Below are positions 33,101 to 45,100 of a stretch of 64,000 bases of DNA, piece by piece. Position 1 is the stretch's first letter. Each line of letters begins with the position of its first letter. The position numbers were made by a program, and so were the translations under genes. This DNA is from Mesorhabditis belari (lineage: Eukaryota > Nematoda > Chromadorea > Rhabditida > Rhabditidae): NCBI GenBank assembly GCA_958450365.1, contig CAUEEP010000743.1, positions 5,395,001-5,459,000 of the forward strand, read 5' to 3'. A model generated the notes under the pieces. That model was not told the origin of the DNA and did not search any database. It saw nothing but the letters and a program-made list of their open reading frames with translations.

Positions 33101-36100
33101 CGAAGGGAGAATGTTTAATGTTAGAAGAAAACGGTAGAGATCTGCTGAAGACGGGGAGGAAGAAGAGAGGAAGACGGGAAGAAGGGAAGAAGGGACACTC
33201 GCCACCTTCCTCCACCCCCACAACCCCGCCCCTTCTCCTCGATCTACCTGTGAAGGCACGGCCCTCCCTTGCGTGTCCCCTCCCCTCTCTCCCTTTTTCC
33301 CCTCCAATCAGAAAAAAAACGAGCACCGGCATTGAGCTCATGAAAAATTCAGACGATCGGCCGATGGGGGTGGGCTCAATGAACACTCCCCAGAGAAATA
33401 TTAATTTCTGAAATCTGAATCTGAAAGAAATCTGAATCTTTGAATGTTTTTAAATCGCCTAGCTTTACTTTTCAAGATCTAGTACAGATCAGTTGATGGT
33501 CGAGAAAAAGAACTACAGAAAAGACTTTAAATTGCTTTTGGCTACAGCGCGTTTTTGCCTATTCAATTTCATTCATAAATGATCTCAAGGTAGCAATTTG
33601 TGAAAAAAAAAAAGTTGAACCGATTCGGTGAAAAATGTTGAAGAAAATTGGTGGGGGTAAAATCGAGGAAGGGAAAAGGGCACTTTCAAATATGGAAGTG
33701 CCATTTCCACCCCCTTTAAGTTTAATTTTTGGCCACATTTTTACAGAATTTAAAAATAGATCAATTTTGAAACGTAGTGATTTGAAAATTCGAAAATGGC
33801 TACAAAAAGAGATTTGGGGAAAAGTAGGGTGAGATTTCGGTGAGATTTCGGTGACATTTCATCGTGGAAAGGGCTTAGAAAAGTCATCAATTGCCAAGAA
33901 TGGTAACTTTTACTTATTTGGATTAAGAAAAAGTTACCTGAAGATTAGTTTCATTGGGAGATTTCAGCAAAATCATTTTCTACGCACAAGTTCATTGTCA
34001 TTGTCATCTCGAAAAGAGAGTTTTAGATTGTAAGAATGATTTCTAACAGATAAAATCTCTCATAGATTCGATTTTGAGCATGAGATTTGGTTAAGGAAAA
34101 TGTTTAAACTTGAAAATTTGAAACTTTTTAAGAAAATTATGACTCGAATTTGTTTCAATCCCTGCAATAGCGTCAATCATTTACTATTTTTACCGATTTT
34201 CGATAAGTAGATCAGCTAGTTTTGTCTTTAAGCACTTTAAGCACTTTCCACTAAATATATCTAACACTTTTGGTTAAGTGAAAAGCTCGATCCTTTTCCC
34301 GAAAACGATTCCATCCAGTCGCCATGACCACCTCTCAATTTCTCTTCTCATCATTTTTTCTACTCGTCATTCTTTTTTTTCTTTCCTTAATCTCACAAAT
34401 CTCTAGAAAAATATGAGAATTCTCATACTTTTTGGAAAATGGAAATTTTTCTAAGTCCAAACTAAGATAAGCATGGCTTAGTCTTTCAGCCTGAGGTGGC
34501 CACCTGGTAGGATCAACCAGGTATCTGAACTAAGATATGCATGGCTTAGTCTTTTAGCTTGATGTGACAACCTGGTAGGATCAACCAGGTATCTGAACTA
34601 AGATAAACATGGCTTAGTCTTTAACCCGAAGTTAAAAAAATGGGGGGGATTTTGGGATAAGGGGATGAATCATTTTTCTTTTTTTCTTCTTTTTTTTTTC
34701 TTCCCTTAATCTCACAAATCTCTAGAAAAATATGAGAATTCTCATACTTTTTACCCATTTTACCCTTCACCAATAATCATCAAGAAAAGCGAATCCTTGG
34801 CTTTTCTTATAACAAATATTTTTCTAACGAAAGGGATACATGAAAAGCTAAAAAACAAAACCAAAAAGAATTCTGGAAGTGTGGCTTAATAGAAAAGTTT
34901 TTGAATATATTCACTTATTCAGTAATCAGTAAATTAAGAAAACAAAAAAAAAGCGTTACTTGATCTAAAAAATGAAAGCAATGAACCGGAAAGAAGATTT
35001 TCGAGAAGAGAAAAGCTCAATGATTTTCTCTTTTCTCAAAAATTCATCAAAATCAAAATTCTCAAAAAAAAACGTTAATGGAAAAGAAATTTGTGAATTT
35101 CCGATTTGAATTCAGGTTTAAGAAATGTAAAAGGCCTGTAAAAGTACCAGAAATGTTACCTAAGTCCCTGTAAAAGTACCAGAAAGTACCTGTAAAAGTA
35201 CCAGAAAGTACCTGTAAAAGTACCAGAAATGTACCTGTAAAAGTACCAGAAATGTTACCGAAGTCCCTGTAAAAGTACCAGAAAGTGTAATCCCTGTAAA
35301 AGTACCAGAAATGTAAAAGGCTGTAAAATCCCTGTAAAAAATTAGTTCAAAATGATCAGACGAATGTTTTGTTTTGAAAAAAAATTTTTTTTTGCCTCAA
35401 TTCAAGGCTTCTTGGGCTTTGGTGTGTTTTTGAAGAAAGAAAAGAAGCCTTTTTTTTTGTTCCCAATGGGATTTTTCATTCAACTCAAAATCTCTTTAAT
35501 CCTAGATATTCAACTTTTTTTGTGTGTGCGAGTTAATTTGTTGATTTCCAAGAAAATCCCCTTTTCCCCAAGTGAAGCCAGAAAAAAATTTGAATAACAA
35601 AAAAAAAATTTCTTTTTGTTGTAAGACAATTTGTCTTAAACGAGGGCTTTTTGTTTTGTGATTATAAAAAAAAACTTCTTTTAGCAAAAAGCTCTTTAAA
35701 ACCACTTTAAAAGAGTGAGGATTAGAAAAATTGCTTTTATTTTTTAATATTTGTTTAACGAACTGAACTTTAGGACATTTTTGAAGGGGTTTTTGATGGT
35801 TTTGAATGATAGTGATGATATGATAATGATATGATAATGATAATTGCTACGGCCTCGCCACGTTGAAACACGGTATCCCGTCAGATCTGCCAAGTTAAGC
35901 AACGTTGTCGGTTGGGTCAGCAACGGGCTCGGCTAGTCTCCAGAATCCAGCAGATGAGTCAGGGATATCTTCCCTGAACCGAGTGCTGTAGGTAACCGCA
36001 CCCAAATGGTGAACTGGTTCCCAAGACTGGTTCCCAAGACTGGTTCCCAAGACTGGTTCCCAAGACTGGTTCCCAAGACTGGTTCCCAAGACTGGTTCCC

Positions 36101-39100
36101 AAGACTGGTTCCCAAGACTGGTTCCCAAGACTGGTTCCCAAGACTGGTTCCCAAGACTGGTTCCCAAGACTGGTTCCCCTAGCCCCCCTCCCCTCGGGAT
36201 TGGGATAACCAGGGATCCAAATGGGTAGACTTGTCTAAGGCGCAAGCTCATATAAAGCGGGTAGCCCTCTGCTCCAAAATCGTCTCCTACATCGTCCCAT
36301 ACACAAACGACAGAATATTCCCTAGGTCTTAATGTGCAAATTGTGATTATGTGTGTGCGAAATAAAATCACCGATAACCCCGGTATACTTCTTCTATAGT
36401 AAATTGATTTTCATTTAAAGTTTAAAGATTTTTAGAGATTTTTTATTTAAAAACATTACAAGTAGAAATAAATAAAATGTTTTAATGATTAGTAAAAGGA
36501 AATTTGTAGAATTTAGAACGAAAGTTTGTTATTTTTTAAATTTTTCACCCGATAATTTGGGGGTGAAGCGGAACTTTGAAACTTTTAAAGTCAAAATTTG
36601 ATACTGTTTAATCGTTTCATAGATAAAATTTGATACTTTTGATACATTTACTAGTTTAACATTGATATTTACTATAATATTTTGTTTAACAATGATAGTT
36701 TATGATTTCCTTTACTTCCTTTACTTAAAGACCACTAAGGTCCGCACAATTAAGCAATTTAAGACATTTTTGAAGTAAAGAAGTGAAAGAATTGGCATTG
36801 ATTGGAAAGGAAAAAAAATGTGGAGAGGGGATTGAACCCTCGACTTGCTGCTACTTTTACTTCCCTCGGCCAATCGCTCTAACCACTGAGCTATTTGGTC
36901 CCTTAATCTGACAGGAAAAAGAAGGAAAGATAAGGGAAAGAAAAGGAAGAAATAAATAAGTAAATAAGTTTTTAAGCACCGTAAATACTGTAATTGAACG
37001 GCACTCCCTCATTCAGTCGCGTAGTCTATCTTCTTTTTAGAAAATCATTTGTTTCTCAGTCCCTAGATTTTTCCCAACTACACTTTTGGTACCAAAAAAT
37101 ACTAGATTTCAAGGGCTATCATTTGACACAAAAGCGCACACTGTTAGCATAAAACAGCACAGAGTACGGAGCGTGTAAAGTTCGACTACGCGACTGTAAG
37201 CCCGTCATTATGGGAGTACGTCATTCTACTAGAGTATCAACAGCTTCGTTGCTGCTTTACAACAAAAGAAATTTTTGGAGTAAAAAGCAAAAGAATTGGT
37301 GGAAAGAGGAGTCGAACCCGCGACCTATCTCTTCCGTTTTCTTTTGAGAGACGCGCGCGTTAACCACTCGGCCATGGTCTTTTAGATGGGACAGTGCGAG
37401 CGCACTTGTCTTTAGCCCGCACGACCCGCCATGCTCTGTAGATGGTGCAGTGCGTAGCGCACTTGTCTCTAGCCTACACGACCCAGGTTCGATTCCCGCC
37501 CGCGTCAGCACAATATTCCGTCATTATGCGCCTTTCTATTAAAGTATTTACGGTATGTATACAATTTTTATAAAAGACACAAGATTACTGTACACCTAAT
37601 CGATTTGACTCTTTTAAAACCCTAACTTTCAAGTAGAATAGATACTTTAGCATTATTTTATCAATCTTATTTTCAATAATATTTCTTTAATAGCTGGCTG
37701 GCTGGCTGGCTAGAAATGGGTTAAAATCAAGTCTGACAATGCAAAAAAAAATCTAATCTTTTTTAAGAATGGTAGACGAGTTTAAGAAGAAATAGTACAA
37801 TCATATTATAAAGAAAAAAGTATAAGAATTAGATTAATTAATAGATTTATATTAATTAATAGAATTAGATTAATTCTAATATTTTAGAAATGGATTTCCG
37901 ACCTGTACGAGGGTCTCCTGTTGAGTTGTTCTCTCCGTTTGCGCGCCTCGTCCTCGCTAATCTGCTCGTCGCCCAACCCAAGACTACCATTTGGCTGAAA
38001 AGACAGTTTTATTTATATTTGTAATATTCGATTTAGACTCAACAATATTTTTAACAACAATTGCCGCCTTGGTAAATCATGTTTTTGTTTTTTGACAGTT
38101 TTTGATGCATTTTGATGTAAAAGTTACAGGATTTTGATTGGATTTTGATGCAGCTATTGCTTCACCTTTTTTGTAATGATTTGGTTCCCTATCTTTTTAA
38201 GTTTGGTTCCCTATCTCTCTAAATTTGGCCAAAGCACGCATCAAGAATTGACTAGACTGAATTTAATTATCAAAGCAATTCTTAAGTGAAAAGCTAGATC
38301 CTTGCTTTGCTTGCTTTACTAGCAGACCTTACTAGCTTCTGCCCTTGTCTGGTTTGACCTAAAGAACCAAGCCATGATCAACTCCTTTCTGACTTCTGAG
38401 ACTTATAGAATAACCATAACAAAAATCCAAAGCAAAATAACGGTAAAAATTGAAACTTTGCTTTATTCAAAATTCAGAAAACTAAAGTTTTTAGACTCTG
38501 AAAAAGTCTAAAAACTAAAAAAAAAGAGTCTAAAAATTTTGATTTTCTGAAGAATGAATAAAGCAAAGTTTCAAAATGCATCAAAAATTTGTAAACGATT
38601 TAAAAATTCAGCTTTCACAAGTTTACTTATATAAAAAACATGATTTTAGAATTGTTAAAGCAATTGTTAAAGCAATTGTTAAATCGATTGTTGAGTCGAG
38701 AATGATATTCGATTTAGATTCTGAGTCTAAATTGGATAAAAAACCTAAATCGAACATAACGGGGTAGTCTTTCCGCAAGTTTTTTTTGCGCAACAGGGTC
38801 ATTTGTGCAACTCGCCATAACTTTTTTCTAAGTGGGCCAATCTTTATGCTTTTGGTTTCATTTTGTAGATCTCAATAAGTACAACAAAATGAAACCAAAG
38901 GCATAAAGATTGGTCGATTTAGAAGAAAGTTATGGCGAGTAGTTGCGAGCCAGTTGCGACGACCCAGTTGCGCAAAAAAAAAAATTGCGGAAATTAGCCT
39001 ACCCCAATATAACATATTATTTATATTAAAAATACATTTAAAAATGTTTTCTCTTAATTAAATCTTTATTCTCTTGAATCTCTTTATCCTCTTGAATCTC

Positions 39101-42100
39101 TTTATTCTCTACCTTAAACATGAGCATCATATTCGCTCAGCCTTTTCTGATGATTTTTCTTTATTGACTCTTCGAATCTTTTTGATTTCAAAAAGCACAC
39201 CAAAGCACGACTGGAAAAAAAAATATTAAATTATATATAAGAAAATTTTCAAAATAAATAAGAAATGAAAAAAAATGAAAAAAATGAATGAAATGAATGG
39301 AAAATTGTAGGGAAAAGAGAAAAATTAGACTACAATTTTAGAAAAGCTAGACTTTTTTGGGTTTTAAAAAATAGAAAGTTTTTCTTTTCCAGAAAATATT
39401 CTTTAAGTTTAAAATTATAAAATTACATTTTCCTTATAGTATTTTGAAAGACGGAAAAATGCGGTTAAGCGGATTTTGATGCTTAGATCGGAAATCATGA
39501 TGAGATTTCGAAAATTGGCGGATTTAATGAAAACTTTAATATGAAAGCTTTAATTGAAAAATGAAACAAGAAAAAAACTTTCATTGATTTGTTGACTTTG
39601 AAGGGTTCAATCGATGAGTAATTAATAGAAAGAAAAATGAATAGAAAGAAAGAAATAGAAAGAAAGAAATACAAAGAAAGAAATAGAAAGAAAGAAATAC
39701 AAAGAAAGAAAGAAATACAAAGAAAGAAAGAAATAGAGAAAGAAAAATAGAAAGAAAAACAATGAGTTTTTCTAAATTTCGTCTATGAAAAGTGATTCAA
39801 AAATATAAATTTGAGGGTGGGCAAGTTACAGAAATTTAAGAAAAACAAAAGAAAATAAGTTTAAAAAAAGATGGAAAAATAAATCTGAGCAAGATGAGGG
39901 GGATTTCGGTGGAAATGTTTGTGAAGGACTCGCCTGGCAACTTCATTAGTGAAAGGTGATATGGGCGATTCTTTTGGATCTTTGATCTTTCTCCTAGTAG
40001 GACCCTAGGTCATTCCCCTTTTTCTTACTAAAGAATGGACTTGATTATCAAAGCAATTCTTAAGTCAAAAGCTAGATCATTGCTTTGCTTGCTTTGCTTG
40101 CTTTGCTTGCTTTGCTTGCTTTGCTTGCTTTGCTTGCTTTGCTTGCTTTGCTTGCTTTGCTTGCTTTGCTTGCTTTGCTTGCTTTACTAGCAGACCTTAC
40201 TAGCTTCTGCCCTTGTCTGGTTTGACCTAAAGAACCAAGCCATGATCAAAATTTGTAAACGATTTAGAATTAGAATGTAGATTTAGATTTAGATTTAGAT
40301 TTAGATTTAGATTTAGAAATTCAGCTTAAACAAGTTTACTTATGATTTACTAATTTCTCCTTGAAATTCACAAAAAAATAAAAGCATTTCTAATTTGTTG
40401 AGTTAGTTTTTTATTAAAAAATCTGCAAAGGGAATTATTTGTGAAGATAAAATCAAAAGGTTAGCCGTAAATTAGCTTTGATCGTTTAAAAAAAAGAGTG
40501 AAGAAAAGAAAAATTCGTTTAGAAAATGAAATTAGAGATTGAAAATGGAGAAATGGATACGAGGAAAGGATTGGTTATCGATAAAGTTTCTTGTAAAATA
40601 GGAAATGATAATTGATCAGTTTAAAGGTTTAAAAGTTCGAACGTTCAACGTTTTTTCGAGATCTGAAGCCAAAGTTGAACTAGACATGAAACGTGACAGA
40701 AAACTGAGACAATTGGGCATCACTTGCGCAGCTTTTTGTAAAAAATTCTTGCCTTAAATTTGTTTGTATTTTTGTTGCAAATTCTTGATCCTGATTCGAT
40801 TCGATTCAATGAATAAAAGAAGTAAAAAAGAAGATAAGCCAACTACCGGATTTTCTCTAATAAGCCCCGCAATCCGATCAACTTTAAACGCCTTGTTCTC
40901 AGCTCCATTTTGAGATATTTTCATGTTCAATAAACGAAAAGATAGAAGACATTAAGGGCTATCTTTCGGTATATTAAACATAAAAATATCTCAAAAAGAG
41001 GCTGAGAACAAGGCGTCTAAAGTTGGTCGAAGGGGGGCGGGGCGGTTATTAGAGGACCAACTCCCCTCGACTAACTTCAGACGCCTCGTTCTCAGCTCCA
41101 TTTTGCGCTATTTTTAAGTTTAATATATTAAAAGATAGAAGACATCAAGGGCTATCTTTCGCTGTATTAAACATAAAAATATCTCAAAATGGGGCTGAGA
41201 ACAAGGCGTCTAAAGTTGGTCGAAGGGGGGCGATTATTAGAGGAAATACGATCTATCAATGCTTTCCATCTACCGCCAACTATTAATAGATAAATTTAGA
41301 AGTATGTGGGGGTAAAAATTCGAAAATTCATTTGTGTAATGTAATCATGAAATGGGCAGATGGAGGGATTGAAGTGAAAAATGGACTGATACGCAAAAAT
41401 GAGCGACAAAGAGTGCCCCGTGATGATGGTTTTCTTCACCGGATTAGAGGGAATGAAAAGGGGGGAAATGCGCGTAAAGAAGAGTTATTGACAAAAATTG
41501 AAGCTGAAGAAAGTTTTCGCATTTTACAGAGGATTTGAGTCTTTTCCTTTTAAAGCTTTCTGGGTGGTCGTCTTTGAAAAAAAAATTAAGTAGCTTCAAA
41601 AAAGAGTATAGCAAAAAGTGGGAATGCTCAAAAAATTGGAAACTTGACAAAAAAATCTTTAGAATCGACTCCCCAGAGTTTTGAGAGAGTCCAATAGTCT
41701 CGAAACCTTTAAATTATCTGTAGATGATCTTGATCTTGAAGCTCTAGTGGATCCTTGACGTTATCTGTGCTACCCATATATTACATGTATTATATCGTGT
41801 TGCTTTTTGTCGGCCCCTTTCGTGTTATGTGTATGAATTCATGTGTTTTAATCTTAAATCTCGCGCACTTTATCTCAGGTCCTGAATACTAATCAAAAAA
41901 ATAAACAAGTGATGATGAAGGTGGAGGGGAAAAAAGAGTGAAACATGAAAAATAATTGGGGATTGATGTAGATAATGGAAAGTTTAGAGTCTCTCAAATA
42001 CACGTCCGAATCTGAGGAGATTCATTCTCCTCTGAAACGAACGTCCGACTCAGAGATGGACGTCTGTTTCGGAGGAGAATGATCATTCTTCTCGGAATCG

Positions 42101-45100
42101 GACGTCCGATCTTGAGAACAAATAGTTTAAATGCAAAATCCAATGTTTTGAACAAAACAAATGAAAATGGAAATTCTCTCAATTTACTTTTTTTTCTTCA
42201 CAAATAACTTGGTAATATGTACGGTTTGGCAATTCTCCTCTGAAACGGAACTGGCACTCAGAGATGGACGCCCGAAAGAGAGTGAAACGTGAACTGGCAC
42301 TCAGAGATGGGCGCCCGACTTTTTAGGTCAACAATCTTGAGTAAATTATAACTGATAATATCTTAGACCCAGAAGTTGATGGACGTCCGACTCTGAGTTG
42401 GACGTCCGTTTCAGAGGAGAATGAATCTCCTCAGATGAATCAGATTCGGACGGATCGGAGATGGACGTCTCCTCAGATTCGGACGTAACATATATATATA
42501 TATATATATAGATATAGATATATAGATATATATATAAAAGAAATTGATTCTTCTTTGGAAATATTTAAATAAATAAATAAGTTTAAAAACTTAAAAGAAT
42601 CAATCGATTTTCTGAAGTTTTTCAGAGAAATTTCAGTGAGTTTGTTTTTCAATGAATTCCCTCCGAATCGCTAATTGTTTTAGCAAAATTTAAAAATCTT
42701 TTTTCCCAAAAATTTTCAAAGGGCTTCAAATGAAGATATTGTTTTCTTTTAGGTCAACAATCTTGAGACAATTATAACGAAAATCATTTACAATTCAAAG
42801 AAAACAAGGGGAGGAAAAGAGGGAATAGACTCACCAATAAACTTTTTGTTTTAATAATCGACTAATCAAAAAAAAATAAACAAGTGATGATGAAGGTGGG
42901 GGAGGGAAAAAAAGAGAGTGAAACGTGAAAAATAATTGGGGATTGATGTAGATAATGGAAAGTTTAGAGTCTCTCAAATACACGCGAGTGGAGAAACACG
43001 AGAAAATTTTATAAAGAGAGTTGACGAAAACATCTTTTTTAAAAAAGTTTTGTTCAAATGAATGAAAATCAATCGAATTGGAAGGAGATCGTGTTTCGGT
43101 AAAGAGAGAAAAGAAAAGAAAAGAAAATTGATGTGGAAAGGGGGAGAAAAAAAAAGATTTTATTTCGATCGATCTCGATAAAAGTTGATAGATCAAATGA
43201 TCGACTAAAGGAAATTTGCCAAATTTTTTCTGAAAAAGTTAAACGTTAAAATGATGAGTGTAAATCGATTATAAAGGTACGGAAGAGTTAGATAATTCTA
43301 TCTAAAACAAGCCAAAGAAGTTTGTTGAATCACCAGGCTGTCAGGCTGCTTGTACTTTACACTACACTGTTACAGACTTGATAATACTGTAATTGATCAG
43401 TAATTGATTACTAATTGATCAGTAATTGATCACTAATTGATCACTAACTCATCACTAACTCATCACTGTAGTTGATCACTGTAATTAGATCTACTGTAGT
43501 TGGTCAATGTAATTGATCACTGTAGTTGATCACTGTAATTGATCACTCTAATTAGATCTACTGTAGTTGATCACTGTAATTGATCACTCTAATTAGAACT
43601 ACTGTAGTTGATCACTGTAGTTGATCACTGTAATTAGAACTACTGTAGTTGATCACTGTAATTGATCACTCTAATTAGAACTACTGTAGTTGATCACTGT
43701 AGTTGATCACTTTAATTAGATCTACTGTAGTTGGTCAATGTAATTGATCACTGTAGTTGATCACTGTAATTGATCACTCTAATTAGATCTACTGTAGTTG
43801 ATCACTGTAATTGATCACTGTAGTTGATCACTGTAATTAGACCTACTGTAATTGGTCACTGTAATTGGTCACTGTAATTGATCACTGTAGTTGATCACTG
43901 TAATTAGATCTACTACCTATACTTTAATTAAATCCAATTACAATTCTTCTCAGTTAAAATACTTCTAAACCCAATACCTTTAGATCTTAACTAAAAATTT
44001 CAAAATCGACCAAAAGAAATGAGATTTCTTTTTTGCAACTCAAACATGATTTCAGAGAAAAACGACATCTAACAGCATACCAAAAAGACGATTTTCTTTC
44101 TTTTTTCTCATCTTTGAGTTCGTTTCTTTCCTTTTCTTTTCTTTCATTTTCTTTCCTTTTCTTTCCTTTTCTTTCCTTTTTCATTTGTTTCTCTCTCTTC
44201 ATCGAATAAGAGTCGCTTTTTTTAAGTGAAAACCTTGAAGTTCCCTTTTCCCTTCCCTTTTTGTACCTTCTGACTCATCAAAATACAGTGCCGAACTTCC
44301 TTTCTTGAACAACATTTACTCCATTTTTAAAATCGAAACTTAATTAGCCTTTTTTTCACTCATTTACTTGAAACTTTGCCTTTGTACTCTCACACATAAA
44401 AAAAAGCAAAAAATGGATACGAGTTTTGAATAATTGACAAGAATTGGCACGCAGATTCGTGACTTGATCTTCAAAAAAAGAAATCTTAAAATTTCCAAAA
44501 AAAAAAAACTCAGAAAAAATTCTCAAGAAATTAGAAATTAGATCCAAGGGATTTAGGCGGATTTGAGCAAAGATTTTGTTGGGTTTAAATTTCAATAAAG
44601 CTGAGGGGAAAGAAAAGAAAAGAAATTGGAAAGACAAAGATTGTGCGGAGGGAAAAGGATTTAAAGGAATTGATTTCAAAAGAAAACATAGACATTTTGC
44701 TTGCTTGCTTGCTTGCTTTGCTTGCTTTGCTTGCTTTGCTTGCTTTGCTTGCTTTGCTTGCTTTGCTTGCTTTGCTTGCTTTGCTTGCTTTGCTTGCTTT
44801 GCTTGCTTTGCTTGCTTTGCTTGCTTTGCTTGCTTTGCTTGCTTTGCTTGCTTTGCTTGCTTTGCTTGCTTTGCTTGCTTTGCTTGCTTTGCTTGCTTTG
44901 CTTGCTTTGCTTGCAAGAAAAGAAATTGAGAAGACAAAAATTGTGCGGAGGGAAAAGGATTTAAAGGAATTGATTTCAAAAGAAAAAGAAAACATAAACG
45001 TTTTACTCGAGCAGAAGGCAGAAATTGAAGAAATTGAGGGAAAAGAAAGAATTGTGAGGGCAAACATTGAGGGTGGAAGGTCCTTCTTTTCTTTTTCCCT

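Noticed and set aside
33016..33411. Second alternative crh-1 first exon in the GC-richer patch
   Set aside because: No ATG-plus-donor combination in the required phase that also looks like protein.
35846..35965. Functional 5S rRNA gene, or a 5S/SL1 cluster as in many nematodes
   Set aside because: The second half of 5S is not conserved and no SL1 sequence (GGTTTAATTACCCAAG) is present.
35895..36371. 158-codon minus frame with repeated Gly-Asn-Gln-Ser-Trp-Glu-Pro units
   Set aside because: Produced by the 13-bp minisatellite inside the 5S-derived element; not conserved-looking outside the array.
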